NCBI GenBank assembly: GCA_944472155.2
Contig: OX235273.1
Span: forward strand, 5,739,204-5,803,203
DNA: 64,000 nucleotides
DNA from: Trichobilharzia szidati
Taxonomy: Eukaryota; Platyhelminthes; Trematoda; Strigeidida; Schistosomatidae
Reading direction: 5' to 3'
The notes beneath the pieces were generated by a model, which was not told the origin of the DNA, did not search any database, and was given only the letters and a program-made list of their open reading frames with translations. The first letter of the stretch is position 1, and every line of letters begins with the position of its first letter. The position numbers and the translations under genes are program-made. Shown here piece after piece: positions 1 through 9,904 of this stretch.

Positions 1-597
1 TTGTCTCAACTACAGGCACATGGAACGGACGAGGATGTCAAATCGAGAATCGGGAAGGCGAGAAACACATTCAACAACCTGAAACTAATCCGGAAATCTT
101 CGTCACTCAGCCTGCATCAACAACAAAATTCTAATTTTCAATACAAACGTCAAGTCAGTTCTTCTTCTATACGGATCAGAAACTTGGCGGGTCACGAAGA
201 ATATTTCCAACAGCCTGTTGCAGACCTTTATCAACAACTGTCTTCACTCTATACTGAAGATCAGATGGCCGGAAAGAATCACCAACAAGAAGCTATGGGA
301 ACAAACAAAACAAGAACCAATCGGTCAACAAATATGCAGGAGAAAGTGGAGATGGATTGGACACTCGCTCAGGAGGCTACTGGGTGACATCGCGCGTCAG
401 GCCAACGCTCGAGTGGAACCCGAAAGAGAAGCGGCGAGTAGTGGAACATCCAAGGGTAACACGTAGGAGATCGTGTGAAGAAGATTTGAAACAGTATGGA
501 CTAACATGGATTCAGGTGAAATGTACAGCAGGAGAGAGAAGACGTGCAGTTGAAGCCCTATGTTCCACTAGGAACCCAAGGGAACAATAATAATATT
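1..597 (+). mobile_element. RTE-clade LINE, 3' end of RT ORF plus tail (degraded)
   Basis: C-terminal part of an RTE-type reverse transcriptase (SR2-like), cut by the window edge. The first ~130 bases read IGKARNTFNNLKLIRKSS in frame 1. A frameshift near 120-215 moves the rest to frame 2, where the family hallmarks follow: [18 protein letters not shown], then KLWEQT, then RRKWRWIGHSLRR. Other copies in the window show the same order with RIFNTNVKSVLLYGSETW between the two parts. The element ends with GAAGCCCTATGTTCC, a short hairpin and an (AAT)n tail at about 588-600. The product would copy the LINE RNA into DNA at a nicked target. This copy is dead through the frameshift. Confidence 0.85.
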
Positions 598-639
598 ATT
601 ATTTCAAATATCATACAGGGATGATGCATTATTAACAAC

Positions 640-1490
640 TGGATGACAAGGAATCGAGCATAATATATTATTACCACTATAAAATCATATCAATTTAGTC
701 ACATGGCTTCACAATTTTTGTCTTATGCACATTTTTTTCCTTGTTGCCGCTTTCCACATCTCTGACATAAGAGTGGCATCATTCCGACTGCACGTGTGTG
801 GTGTTGAATCGATAAACAAAGCTCCAGTGCATAACCACTTTCTCCTTAAACCTAACTATTTTACTTCCGAATACTCCTACCCTATCGCTGTGTGAATACA
901 TGCAAGTGAGTGCCGTTCAATCGTTGAGATTTTTTCTAGGTTATTTAACTTACCAGGCTCAATAATTCTAGGTCAAGCTATATTTTTCATGTTCCAATTA
1001 TCTAGCTGAACCCGACCTCACAGTCATCACAAGGTATTTGGTAAATTTTATTATTTCTCTTAGTTGGATCTATTGGGTCATTAGGCCGACAAAGTTTACC
1101 TCCGAGTGAGTTGATTGGTTGGTTTAACTACCCCCTTAACTCCAACGTTACTGAGAACCCTACGTCAGTACTCTGATGTTCCTTGTCTCTACGACAGAAC
1201 TACAGACGCTCTGAATTCTATATTATTTCTGTCAATTCTATTAATAATCCTATTTTTTTATGATTCTTCATATATTTCTGAATGAATTCCGGTGTTGTCG
1301 GTGCGTTATTCACTAGTAATATATATAAAATATAAATAAAATTAAAAATTAAAACAAAATTAACTAGAGAAATTTGTCCACATTTACGATATAAAGTCAA
1401 AAAAATATTCGAAGCACGAATTGAGTTAATTAAATATAATAATAATAACAATAATAACAGTGAGTTTGTTTCAAACGGCATTGTCGATTC
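640..1490 (-). mobile_element. PLE-A fragment (GIY-YIG and tail region), decayed
   Basis: On the minus strand this matches the 3' half of the PLE-A family seen better at 18.9-20.3 kb and 46.0-47.7 kb. Shared landmarks are the IPCDDCEV start of the GIY-YIG endonuclease (about 1030-1060), the segment before it about CTACGTAGGG-type sequence, and the tail peptide region around 790-900. Many stops and small indels break every frame. Its left end lies next to the RTE tail at 600, so one element probably inserted beside the other. Boundaries are approximate. Confidence 0.5.
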
Positions 1491-1639
1491 AGTTTGGAAA
1501 CTTTAGCATGTTACAGAGTATTGAATCTAATGTTCTGCTGATATAGCAGCATGGTGAAGGGAAATACAAAATTAACAGCTATAACACAGCTTAGATGATG
1601 TTCACACTTATGAAAAAAGATAAACAAAACAAAAAATTG

Positions 1640-2148
1640 AGAGGATTATAAATATAAGAAATACAATAACAATAAAGTTTGATGCTTTAAGGATGAAGGA
1701 AATGGTTTATTTATTGGTGCAAAGAAGGTTAGTTAGTTCATGTCTGACACTTTTTTCATCACATAAAATACGTGCCGCCAAGTTTGGTATAGTGGAATTT
1801 TTATACTTAGACGTACGTACATTAAGTCTTCTGAAATAACTTCTTGTCTTACCTGAGGAGACACAAGGTTGGAGCTGCGGGTGCTGTGGTGGATGCTCAC
1901 AGTCTGACAAAATTCCTTTAGCAAATTTGTTACATGAAATCAAGTGCCTATCATCAGTGACGATGTCAACGATATGGCCCAATGGGATACCACTCGTCCT
2001 GCTGACTGACAGTCTTCAGAGTTCTACGAAGTATGACATAGTCTTTTTTAAGCAATCCGGGAAAGAATAAGGGTGAACAGTAAAGAAGAATAGGTAAAAT
2101 ACACGAGTTGATAAACTGTAAGGGGATTGGTTGAGTTTATGCCTGAGT
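1640..2148 (-). mobile_element. CR1-A LINE, C-terminus of RT ORF
   Basis: The minus strand encodes the last ~130 residues of a CR1-clade reverse transcriptase, the same family as the long frames at 30.0-31.2 kb and 57.0-58.2 kb. Shared motifs are DRHLISC, CVSSGKTRS, TSKYKNSTIP and LCDEKSVRH; LLKKDY-type sequence continues to about 2100 in another frame. The terminal part covers the thumb and C-terminal domain only, so no catalytic motif is present. The 5'-truncated end at about 2148 is followed at once by an inverted copy of itself (see the hairpin entry). Confidence 0.8.
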
Positions 2149-2187
2149 TAAGGCACTCAGGCATAACTCAACCACTCCTCTTACAGT
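2115..2187. repeat. 34-bp foldback at the truncated 5' end of CR1
   Basis: Bases 2115-2148 (part of the CR1 sequence) are repeated in inverted form at 2154-2187 with a 5-base spacer. The inner 20 bases, GTTGAGTT(T)ATGCCTGAGT and its complement, match apart from one extra T. The left arm is ordinary CR1 sequence by comparison with 27.88 and 30.39 kb. The right arm is therefore the added copy, as expected if the cDNA end folded back during insertion. Confidence 0.8.
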
Positions 2188-2285
2188 AGGCACTGAAGAT
2201 ATTGCCTAGTAGGACAATGAAAACTTCGCGGATAAACCATCCAGCTGATAGAACTACTACAACTACATCAAAATATTGAATCAGT
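2188..2285 (+). mobile_element. PLE-C tail with hammerhead-like motif
   Basis: About 100 bases match the tail of PLE-C at 5.56-5.77 kb (+) and 60.7-60.8 kb (-). It holds CTGAAGA (2193-2199), a stem with outer pairs ATTG/CAAT and GAAA (2219-2222), then AACCATCCAGCT and a run ending ACTACATCAAA. No protein-coding part remains. Confidence 0.65.
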
Positions 2286-2289
2286 CCAG

Positions 2290-2765
2290 CCATCTCATCC
2301 ACATATTAATTACTCAGTAACAAAAATCACCATAAGTGAGCTCAAACCTTTCGTGATTCAAAATTAATTTTCAGGTAGACAGATATGAATTTTTGTTTTG
2401 ATAAACAATTTTTATTTCATCTATACCACTGACCAAAAATAAAAAGGAAATTTAATCAATTTATTTGAGAAATATTTTTTATGATTATTGTAGCGCTTGC
2501 CATACAGGTGGTAAACAAAACCCATGAGGAATATATATATTATTTTCATCACATATGCATATATATATATTCAGTGAATAAATTAACGATAAACCTTCCC
2601 GAAATTGAACACTTTTCGACTGCTGATTGTATTTCAACCGCCTTTTTTTCTTCGAGTGTTAGTTAATCAATTCTGATTAGAATTTATCTCACTTTCCTAT
2701 ATATATTTCTCTCCTACGTGTATATTTCAGTCCATATGCTCAAGTGCAACAAAGTATATTGTTCA
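2290..2765. other. Unassigned AT-rich stretch
   Basis: No gene, repeat family or motif recognised. Short TA runs occur near 2540-2570. Confidence 0.5.
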
Positions 2766-2774
2766 TTCTGTATA

Positions 2775-3872
2775 ATGTATATATGACGAAGTGCCACCGA
2801 CAATTATACATCTCATCCAACAGCTGTACGACGATGCTGCATGACAAGTTATCCACAACGGGAAACTTACGGAATCCTTCGAAGTGAGGACACGAGTAAG
2901 ACAAGCTGGCTGCCTAGTATCGCCAATGATTTTCCTTATTGCAGTAGACTGGATAATGCGACAAACAGTGACCAATGAGGAAACAGGCATAAAAAGGACT
3001 CACACAAAATACCAACTTGGAGGATCTGGACTTCGCCGATGATGATATATGTCTGATTTCCCACAAACTGGAAGATATGCAAGTGAAAAGCAACAAGTTG
3101 GCAGAAGAAGCATCAAAGACAGGACTCCAAGTAAACATATAGAAAACAGAGGTGATGAAGATTCCTGAGCAACACCACCAACAGTAACAACAACAGACAA
3201 CAATCAGCATAAGTGGAAAGAACCTGAAAAAAATAACCTCTTTTACCTACGTGAAAAGCATCGTTTCAACTACAGGCGGAACTGACGACGATATCAAAGC
3301 AAGAATCGGAAAAGCAAGACAAGCTTTCACCACTCTCAAGTCTGTGAGGAAGTCAACAGCACTCCTCATCAAAAATAACATCCGGATTTTCAACTCCAAT
3401 GTGAAGTCAGTCAGTGCCACTTACTATACGGATCAGAGACTTGGCGAGTCACAAAGAGCATCTCAAACCAACTACAGACCTTCATTAACAGTTGTCTTCG
3501 CTCAATGCAACTCAAGATCAGATAGCCGGCCAGAAAAGATCAGCAATAGGGATCTCTGGGAGCGAACCAACCCAGGAGGAACCGATTGTGAAACAAATAG
3601 GCAGGAATAAATCCAGTTGGTGGATTGGCCATACTCTCAGAAAACAAACCATCAAGGCACATCACTAGGCAAGCCATTACTCGAGTGGAACCCGAAAGGG
3701 AAGCGGCGAGTTGGTCGTCAGTGGAAGGGTGACTTGGAGGAGGTCATGTGAAGAGGAGATGAAAGCGTGTGGGCAGACTTGGAGCCATGTGAAGACTCTA
3801 GCAGAGAACCGAACGCCATGGAGACGCACGGCTGAAGCCATATGTTCCTAGAGGAATTAAAGGAAATAATAA
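2775..3872 (+). mobile_element. RTE-clade LINE, RT core to 3' end, 5'-truncated
   Basis: Plus-strand RTE (SR2-like) reverse transcriptase with several frameshifts and stops. From 2790 it reads PPTIIHLIQQLYDDAA and then EVRTRVRQAGCLVSPMIFL, the RT block before the active site. The active-site region follows at about 3020-3060 as LEDLDFADDDICLISHKLED, where the FADD box carries the two metal-binding aspartates. Next come KTEVMKIP, a frame opening at 3251 ([21 protein letters not shown]), LRSIL-like sequence, a WIGHTLR-type block (about 3620-3650) and the 3' end GAAGCCATATGTTCC with an (AAT)n tail at 3866. The upstream endonuclease domain is missing. Confidence 0.85.
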
Positions 3873-3879
3873 TAATATT

Positions 3880-4200
3880 GTTCATTTGATGCGTACCCTA
3901 TCTAAAAGAGTTGAAGAATACTATCCTATCGGGTTACAGAAAGGTAACAATCGTTGTATAAGTAGTGCGATAACTGAACACCTTATGAATACACTTGCCA
4001 CTCTATCGCGAAAAAGTCTTCTTTCAAAATAATCTGAAAAGTTTAGAGCAACCAACAATACGCTTTCTCCCCCTTTGTATTGCTGAAGCTCTAGGAATTC
4101 AGATAAACAGGAGCCTGGCATGCACAAGAATATTTGTCCCGTTACGTTATCTTAGCACACTTAATCAACTCCTGCATGAACTATTTTTCTTAACTTTTGA
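3880..4200 (+). mobile_element. PLE-B fragment, GIY-YIG domain C-terminal half
   Basis: Reads RVEEYYPIGLQKGNN, then SSAITEHLMNT, and after a frameshift LCIAEALGIQINR and ARIF-like terminal sequence. This order matches PLE-B copies at 31.5-31.9 kb and 43.8-44.4 kb (HRISEHHPAWL, SILAHLVDTEH, LLQLAEAIGIHL). It is the part after the catalytic GIY/YIG block, so it is inactive. Confidence 0.7.
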
Positions 4201-4496
4201 TTACTTTTTAACCATTTGTTCATACAATGGGTAATCCTGGAAAGTTTAATAGATATTTGAATAGTGGAGCGCACTCCACTAGCTAATCTTGCAGAGAACT
4301 GCATTTTTACTTAACCTTGAATCTTTACCCAGCTAGCCGACGACGGAAGAGTCCAACTATGAGTTTTGAACCTGCTCGTCTCATTCTGGCAAAGTCAAAA
4401 CTAAAGCACCCCTAACTAGCAATCACATGAAGGAGGCATTCTTTGAGTGTGGAACAAATATATTTATGTAAAATGCATCAAAACTGTATGAAACTC
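4200..4496. other. Short unassigned gap with small perfect palindrome
   Basis: Possibly PLE-B 3' untranslated sequence at first. Bases around 4262-4280 form the perfect palindrome AGTGGAGCGCACTCCACT. Nothing else recognised. Confidence 0.4.
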
Positions 4497-5531
4497 TTAT
4501 TTAAGATACCTTTCTCTCACATGTGATAAAATCACCTTACAGTTTAGCGTAGGAGTATCAGCTGAAACGTTATGCCACATCCTCAGCTTATATTCATACA
4601 AATGACTGTAAATGACATCCTTTTGCCATCCATTAGTGGCCCCAATCCAACGTTTTAACCTTCCCAAAAAGCCTTCCATAGAACTGGTTTGGGTCTCTGC
4701 AATGCAGTCCACGAGAACCGATGCTTTCAATGTGAAACAGTCACTGTACGTCTGTTGCACAGTGGTAGAAAGCTCGCCAAACACGTATATAGTTCGGGGT
4801 CACTCACTCTTTTACTCCGCTAAGCCAGTAATTAGACTGGTAAAGTCGGGAAGTTGAATATGAGGCTAGCAACCACATCCTGTAAAAATAAACATCAACG
4901 CTACTGGAACTTCAAGACTCTAGCTTGAAGCCCTATGGAATGTGAAGGAATGAGAAATGCCATGCACAGAATCATTAGAATGGTTGACTCTGTGGTGAAT
5001 ATATTCAAGGGATGACAAGGAGCTATAACCTTTTCACTCATCGGTGTGTATTATAGATGCTTGTTTCACCAGTCGAGTGATAATAAAAATTAAGGTACTT
5101 GACTTTCTATCTGCTATCCTCTCGACTAGTCCTTTCTAAAGAGAGGTACTATAAAAGCCAATCACCCAAACATTGTTTACTCTTTCACGACCATGGTTGT
5201 ATTTTTTCTTCAGTAAGACAGTTTCATCCACATGTACAATGACACCTTCTCCTACCAATAAGGAAGTCAGCCTATCTTTTTTCCAAGATGCGATACCCCT
5301 GCCATGTTGGTACCAATGAACTGTTGGTAGGAGACGTTTTTGAGTCTTAGCAGCTGCACTTGTCAAAGGCTGTTTTAGAACCCTGTAACTACAAAGATAC
5401 AAAATCTGGGTTAAGTACCAGCGGGACCTGAGAAAAAAAATGTTCCTACGAAATATTAGAATTATCAGCTTAGCTTCCCTGACACTAACTTGTCTCAAAC
5501 AAATTACAAAACAATGGATATATCTATCCAT
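4497..5531 (-). pseudogene. Merlin DNA transposon transposase (ISXO2-like DDE), split by a SINE
   Basis: Minus-strand transposase of the Merlin superfamily, which is related to bacterial ISXO2/IS1016 transposases and cuts and pastes DNA through a DDE site. From 5531 downward it reads to HWYQHGRGIASW and VIVHVDETVLLKKKYNHGR (first catalytic D, about 5200-5250), then WVIGFYSTSL and a stop. The frame continues beyond the stop with FIITRLVKQASIIHTDE, KGYSSL and HHRVNHS (second D, about 5000-5110). A SINE interrupts it, and it resumes at 4784 with TQTSSMEGFLGRLKRWIGAT (family glutamate) and SHLYEYKLRMWHN. Stops plus the insertion make it dead. Terminal inverted repeats were not identified. Confidence 0.85.
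4788..4955 (+). mobile_element. SINE-R, 5'-truncated, inside Merlin
   Basis: Begins near the tRNA-like B box (TTCGGGGTC remnant). It then carries the SINE-R body: CGCTAAGCCAGTAAT, GAGGCTAGCAACC and ATCCTGTAAAAATAAAC. The RTE-like end TAGCTTGAAGCCCTATG...GAAGGAA follows. The A box is missing. It interrupts the Merlin transposase between the second D and the E. Confidence 0.8.
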
Positions 5532-5544
5532 CGACCTTCTGGAG

Positions 5545-5775
5545 CTTTTTATACTACTAATGTCTCCACATGAACAAATCCATCCATTGAAGTATGCGCT
5601 GAAGATGTCACCTAGTAGGGTGATGAAAGCTTTGCAAATTAACCATCCAGCTCAGAGAACACAACCACATCAAATCCCTTCCCTTCTAAGCAATACCACA
5701 TCCAAGCAATACTATACAACGTTATCCTCACTAAATTGCAAACGCAACTGCATTATAACAGGCATTTGATTTTAA
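5545..5775 (+). mobile_element. PLE-C 3' tail with hammerhead-like motif
   Basis: Non-coding PLE-C tail in the plus orientation. It is homologous to 2.19-2.28 kb (+) and 60.69-60.83 kb (-). The ribozyme-like motif is at 5596-5636. Confidence 0.7.
5596..5636 (+). ncRNA. Hammerhead-like motif, PLE-C copy 2
   Basis: GCG, then the core CTGAAGA (5599-5605), a stem TCACC/GGTGA closed by TAGTAG, GAAA (5625-5628), then GCTTTGC. The order is that of minimal PLE hammerheads (CUGANGA, stem II, GAAA, very short stem III, NUH). Stem II changes in a compensated way in the other two copies. A spare U sits between the core and stem II, and self-cleavage is unproven. Confidence 0.55.
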
Positions 5776-5779
5776 TCAA

Positions 5780-6145
5780 GTGCAGTAGAAGCTCCAACCC
5801 ACAAGGGTGAAACTCACTGGAACATCCAGGGTTGATGGTGTGATCGCACTCCATCGGTAGTTAGTAGTGCTTAAAATTTAACTTGGCCCTCATTCTTATT
5901 CAGTATGTGATTAGGATTGACAGGAGACGATCTAGGTAGGTAGCCATTGGAATGATAAGTAGGGTAAGGTGCATATTCATATGGAATCTGTACGTTACCC
6001 ATGAAATGATACGTTGGTTATCAGCTGACTGGCACTAGCACTAGCAGTTCAGGAGCCACTAGTTTGAAATTTATTCTCACCTGGATTTTCGCCTCACATT
6101 CAATCATTACCTATCACTGTCACCGATGATATCCCTGATTCAAGT
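5780..6145. other. Unassigned stretch
   Basis: No gene or repeat family recognised. A short sequence at 5842-5864 (GATCGCACTCCATCGG) loosely resembles the palindrome near 4265. Confidence 0.4.
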
Positions 6146-6147
6146 GA

Positions 6148-6272
6148 ATTGGATCAGGTGGTAGACTGTAAAGAGCGATAAGACAGGAATACGTTGAAGG
6201 AACAAGAAGACCTTGGAAGATTCGAACTTTGTGGATGATTTATGTTTAATATCACACCAAATGGAAGACTTA
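6148..6272 (+). mobile_element. RTE LINE, RT active-site fragment
   Basis: Reads DWIRW (family DWIMR), then after a stop LEDSNFVDDLCLISHQMEDL, the RTE block that holds the catalytic aspartates (FVDD for FADD). It breaks off at 6272. The same RTE resumes about 390 bases later at 6660, so one LINE copy is interrupted. Confidence 0.8.
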
Positions 6273-6625
6273 CAGTGTAACAACAGAAGACAAGGGCCAG
6301 GCAACAGATCATTTATTAAGGAAATCAAAGCATATTCATATATTTTCATGTACATTATTATAGATTAGTTAAGCAAACAAACACAGTCTTCTGATTGGTT
6401 GTTTCTCACTTTAAGTTAATCTTTCATCTATTTGTGACTGTTTCTTGAATGTCAGATCATCTATATGTTAACTGCATCCGCCTACGCAATGTCTGTTGTG
6501 GTCGGTTTCGAATCAATCTTTGTTCATATTTTTTCACGACAAATCTTGAGAACGTAAACACTAACGTAAATTACTGTCTACCAATTTGGCTAGTAGACAG
6601 CTCTCACCACAACAGGAGTAAACCA
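6273..6625 (+). repeat. LTR-like repeat, copy 1 (replaces the middle of an RTE)
   Basis: About 350 bases shared with 50288-50640. Shared blocks are CAGAAGACAAGGGCCAGGCA, TTCATGTACATTATTAT, TCTTCTGATTGG, GTAAACA.TAACGTAAATT.TGTCTAC and CAGCTCTCA.CACCAC. The length, non-coding content and ATTGG (inverted CCAAT) boxes suggest a solo LTR or other non-autonomous element. No clear target duplication was found. It sits where about 350 bases of RTE are missing. Confidence 0.55.
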
Positions 6626-6654
6626 ACAAGTTGAAATCATTTAGTGCTTCCATA

Positions 6655-7066
6655 TGGCTCAGAAATTCGGTCTGTCAACATCAGCATTTCCAAAAGTCTG
6701 CTGCAGACTGTTATCAAAAACTGGCTTCGCTGCATACTGAAATTCAGATGACCGACCAGAAAGGAGTAGCACACATGTGACTGTGTGAATAAACCAAACT
6801 CAAACCTATTACTCGGAAGAAAATGGAGATGAAGCTAACAGATTCTGAGGAAACTTTTGGGTGATTTCACACACCAGGCAGTCCCTCGAGTGGAACTCAT
6901 GTGAAAAAGATTAACCGAGTGACATTAAAGAGATCTTGTGAGGGGGAGATGAGTTTATGGTCAATAATGGAGCAAGCTAAGAAGGAATGAAGAAAACAGA
7001 ATGAGGTGAAGATGTGCTGATGAAGCCGTGTGTTCCACTCAAAAATTGAGGGAATATTATATATAT
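6655..7066 (+). mobile_element. RTE LINE, C-terminal fragment and 3' end
   Basis: Continues the RTE from 6272: GSEIRSVNISISKSLLQTV (family GSETW...LQTFI), then KNWLRCILKFR, then WNSCEKD-type sequence near 6885-6910 and the 3' end GAAGCCGTGTGTTCC followed by an AT-rich tail at 7050-7078. Frameshifts and stops are frequent. Confidence 0.75.
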
Positions 7067-7069
7067 ATA

Positions 7070-7335
7070 TGTATATATTAAAGCCAGGGCTATTTCTCGT
7101 ATACTCACTGTTGATTGTCACATATCTATATATAGTGTTAAGAAATACTGACAGTTTCTAGATCTCAAAGTGCCATATAATTTACTAGATTGATATGAAA
7201 CCAAGTTATCTGAAGGATCAAGTTTTACCTGAATGGATCTTTGGAGTTAATGGGCCTCAGAGAACATGAATTACTGTATTATATAAACTGTTGCACACAA
7301 GAACACGATTCTATCTACATTTAGTTTCATGGGTC
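7070..7335. other. Unassigned AT-rich stretch
   Basis: Nothing recognised after the RTE tail; short TA runs at 7058-7080. Confidence 0.4.
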
Positions 7336-7340
7336 TCAAG

Positions 7341-8335
7341 GTTTGTTTTATTTGTGCACTCTCACAGAGCAAGTCTCCTAGAACTCCATTATGGATAAAA
7401 TTTTATTTTGATAAATCGCACAGTGTTGTATAGTAATATTAAATGGTGACCACATTTCGAGCACAATTTATTGCCGCTCATAATCACATCAAGTCACTCA
7501 CACAACTTTCTTGCTTCGTTTATATACACGAGTAAAAATTGATGATTAGACATTTAAATAAAATCAATATAAAATAAAGTACATTCAGAAATAATATTAG
7601 TGTCATCAGTCAAATACAGTCAGATGGGAATTAAGATGTTTTTATAGTAAAATAAATGAGTAACTTGTTAGAATGTTATGATGTACGTGAATCGACATAC
7701 ATTTTAACATTTTATGTTATCCTCTGATTTGACTGGTGGTGATAATATCTTCTATATCTCTGGTATTTACGTCGAGTCACTTCTATTGCATGTGTTGGGT
7801 GTAGACTCGATGAACAAGGATTCAGTAATCTACCTCTCTCTTCACCTATCTTTATTACTTTTTAGAATCTTGACTCTGTCCTACCCTATTGTGTAGTTGT
7901 GTGTTAATGCAAGCAGTGCAGTGTAGTGCTGAGCTCATCTCCAAATTACTTATCTTCGCGTGTGGGGTGAATTATTCTAACCTTAGCTAAATTCTTATGT
8001 TCCCATAATCTCACTACTCCCCGATCTCTTAGTATGACCTATGTAGTTGTTGACTTAACCGGCAGTCATTACAAGGTATTTTGTAAATCATACTGTTTTG
8101 TTTAATTGGAGGGAGGGTACTTTTGCCTACAGAACTTGTCCTACCTGAGTAAGTTTGTAAGTTTAAATGCCACTCTAATTCCTGATCTGTTGAGAATCCT
8201 TCGTAGGGCTTCAGATGCCTCATATTCTTTCTTATTTTTGTTATCTATTTATGTCTACAGTCAGCTTTGTGGGGCATAAATATGCCCTCAGAATTTGCTT
8301 TATTTATGCACTTTCACACAGGAAGTCTCCTAGAA
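7341..8335. repeat. 43-base imperfect direct repeats flanking PLE-A
   Basis: Bases 7341-7384 and 8293-8335 share TTTATTTRTGCACTYTCACA and AGTCTCCTAGAA with several mismatches. They bracket the PLE-A copy. They may be a long, old target duplication, or two pieces of the same PLE tail. Confidence 0.5.
7385..8228 (-). mobile_element. PLE-A 3' half, minus strand
   Basis: Reading leftward, bases 8223-8060 encode the segment before the endonuclease and then MIYKIPCNDC, the start of the GIY-YIG domain. The rest of the domain is frameshifted. The region at 7714-7896, read on the minus strand, corresponds to the family's C-terminal peptide (the strand that encodes FIESTPNTCNRNDSS in better copies). 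The tail ends near 7390-7470 with the conserved TTTCGAGCACAATTTATTGC block. The RT domain is absent. Confidence 0.75.
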
Positions 8336-8339
8336 TAAT

Positions 8340-9115
8340 TATAAACCAAAGTTCCACAAAGTTCACCTTATTTTTCAGTACATTCATGAACTGAGGAGAT
8401 GATCTGTTAAAAGGCGCGATAACTAGATATCGAGGTAAAGGTTCCACTTTTCAGTTACGCAGTCGAAATCTATCGACTTATAGATTTTAGTTTCGTCTAA
8501 ATGGCTATTTATATACATTTTTTCTATGTGATTCACTCATCAAAATATTTGCGATTAATTTACTATAAATAGAATATACGAGGTAGGATAGTATTCAATA
8601 TCAATGTAATACAGTTAAAAACTACGTTGATTCCTCTGATATATGATAGGTTGGCTGGATATCACAGGTGTTTAAAATATCATTCTTTCTATCTGAGTAT
8701 GGCGCCATTTTTGCAATATATATATTTGACTGAGTGAAGGTTGATCTGAGTATCCGGCTCCAAATGAATTCTCTGGCATTTTTAGTCTTTCTGCTGTCTC
8801 AAATCTTCTCATGCTAACAGTTAAACTGGTGTCTATAATTGTCTACATGTAGTGTTGTGATAGAATGTATGTCGTATATTATCAAGGTCAGCTTATTTCC
8901 ATCGATTTGAGTCAGTTAAATCATTTCAGGGAGAATTGTAAAAAAAACTCACATCATATTGGAGAAGAACAGTGAAAGCGTTGAATACGCCACGGCCAAT
9001 TAACTATAAAATTTACCTGTTCACATATTTGGAAAATAAAAGAAATTTCGAGTGAACATTACTCGTTTTCTTAATGACCATCTAAAATTTCAAAAAATCT
9101 CATCTTCTCTTGATA
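8340..9115. other. Unassigned stretch
   Basis: No coding potential, known repeat or motif recognised over about 780 bases. Confidence 0.45.
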
Positions 9116-9119
9116 CCTG

Positions 9120-9238
9120 AAGTCATTTGGTAAATGGTGACCACCAGAGGGATCCAGAATGCTCACTCCGTCCTGTTTGGGACTCTTTGCCTTCGTCAGT
9201 GAGTCACTGACTGTGTTCTCACCGAGTTATATGACCAG
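9120..9238 (-). mobile_element. Sm-alpha-like SINE fragment with decayed hammerhead
   Basis: On the minus strand it reads CTGACGA, a 9-base insertion, GAGTCCCAAACAGGAC, then GGAGTGAGCATTCTGGATCC. This parallels the schistosome Sm-alpha layout (core, stem II GUCC/GGAC, then CTGGAT). GAAA has become GGAG and extra bases separate core and stem II, so it cannot fold normally. Confidence 0.6.
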
Positions 9239-9249
9239 ACATCGTCGAA

Positions 9250-9852
9250 TTTTGTTTTGATGAAGTCTCACAGTGTTATACAGTAATGTTTACTGATGAC
9301 GACGTTTCGAGCACAATTTATTGCTGCTCATAATCATATCAAGGTAATCACACGACTTCCTAAATTCATTTATATAGTTCCATTGTTTTTCACTTGATTT
9401 GATTGGTAGTAGTATTTTCCATATTTCGGGTATGAGTGATGAATCATTCCTATTGCATGTGTTGGGTGTAGATTCGATGAACAAGGATTCAGTAATCAAC
9501 CTCTCTCTCCACCTACCAAGAACACTTTTTAGAATTTTAACCACAATAGGGTGGGAGAGGGTTGGAATTGTAAGAAGTAATCTAGGTAGGTGGAGAGATA
9601 GGTTGACTACTGAATCCTTGTTCATTGAATCTACACCCAACACATGCAATAGGAATGATTCATCACTCATACCCGAAATATGGAAAATACTACTACCAAT
9701 CAAATCAAGTGAAAAACAATGGAACTATATAAATGAATTTAGGAAGTCGTGTGATTACCTTGATATGATTATGAGCAGCAATAAATTGTGCTCGAAACGT
9801 CGTCATCAGTAAACATTACTGTATAACACTGTGAGATTTTTTCAAAATAAAA
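9250..9852. repeat. Near-perfect 600-bp palindrome of two PLE-A tails
   Basis: Left arm 9250-9542 (minus-strand PLE-A) and right arm 9560-9852 (plus strand) are inverted copies with only scattered mismatches and a ~17-base spacer. Both arms end outward with the PLE tail (GAGCACAATTTATTGC and its complement). Both share the rare 3-base insertion GATGACGACG, where other PLE-A copies have GATGACG, so one arm was copied from the other. Confidence 0.93.
9560..9812 (+). CDS. PLE-A C-terminal peptide, right palindrome arm
   Basis: The sense frame after the GIY-YIG domain of PLE-A reads GRWRDRLTTESLFIESTPNT, then CNRNDSS, IPEIWKILLPIKS and LDMIMSSNKLCSKRR, ending at 9812. The same peptide appears on the minus strand of the left arm, ending near 9290. 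It is the terminal part of the PLE polyprotein, with no catalytic residues, and is kept only because the palindrome is young. The frame opens further upstream, but those codons are antisense to the other arm. Confidence 0.6.
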
Positions 9853-9904
9853 TTTACCCATAATGGAATTACACTCTACCACAGTGCACAAGTTTTATTC
9901 TTAT

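Noticed and set aside
4262..4280. Perfect palindrome as Merlin terminal repeat
   Set aside because: An 18-bp palindrome on one side only; no matching end was found on the other side of the transposase.
9290..9703. 137-codon protein on the minus strand equal to one on the plus strand
   Set aside because: An effect of the palindrome. About half of each frame is the true PLE C-terminal peptide and the rest is antisense to the opposite arm.
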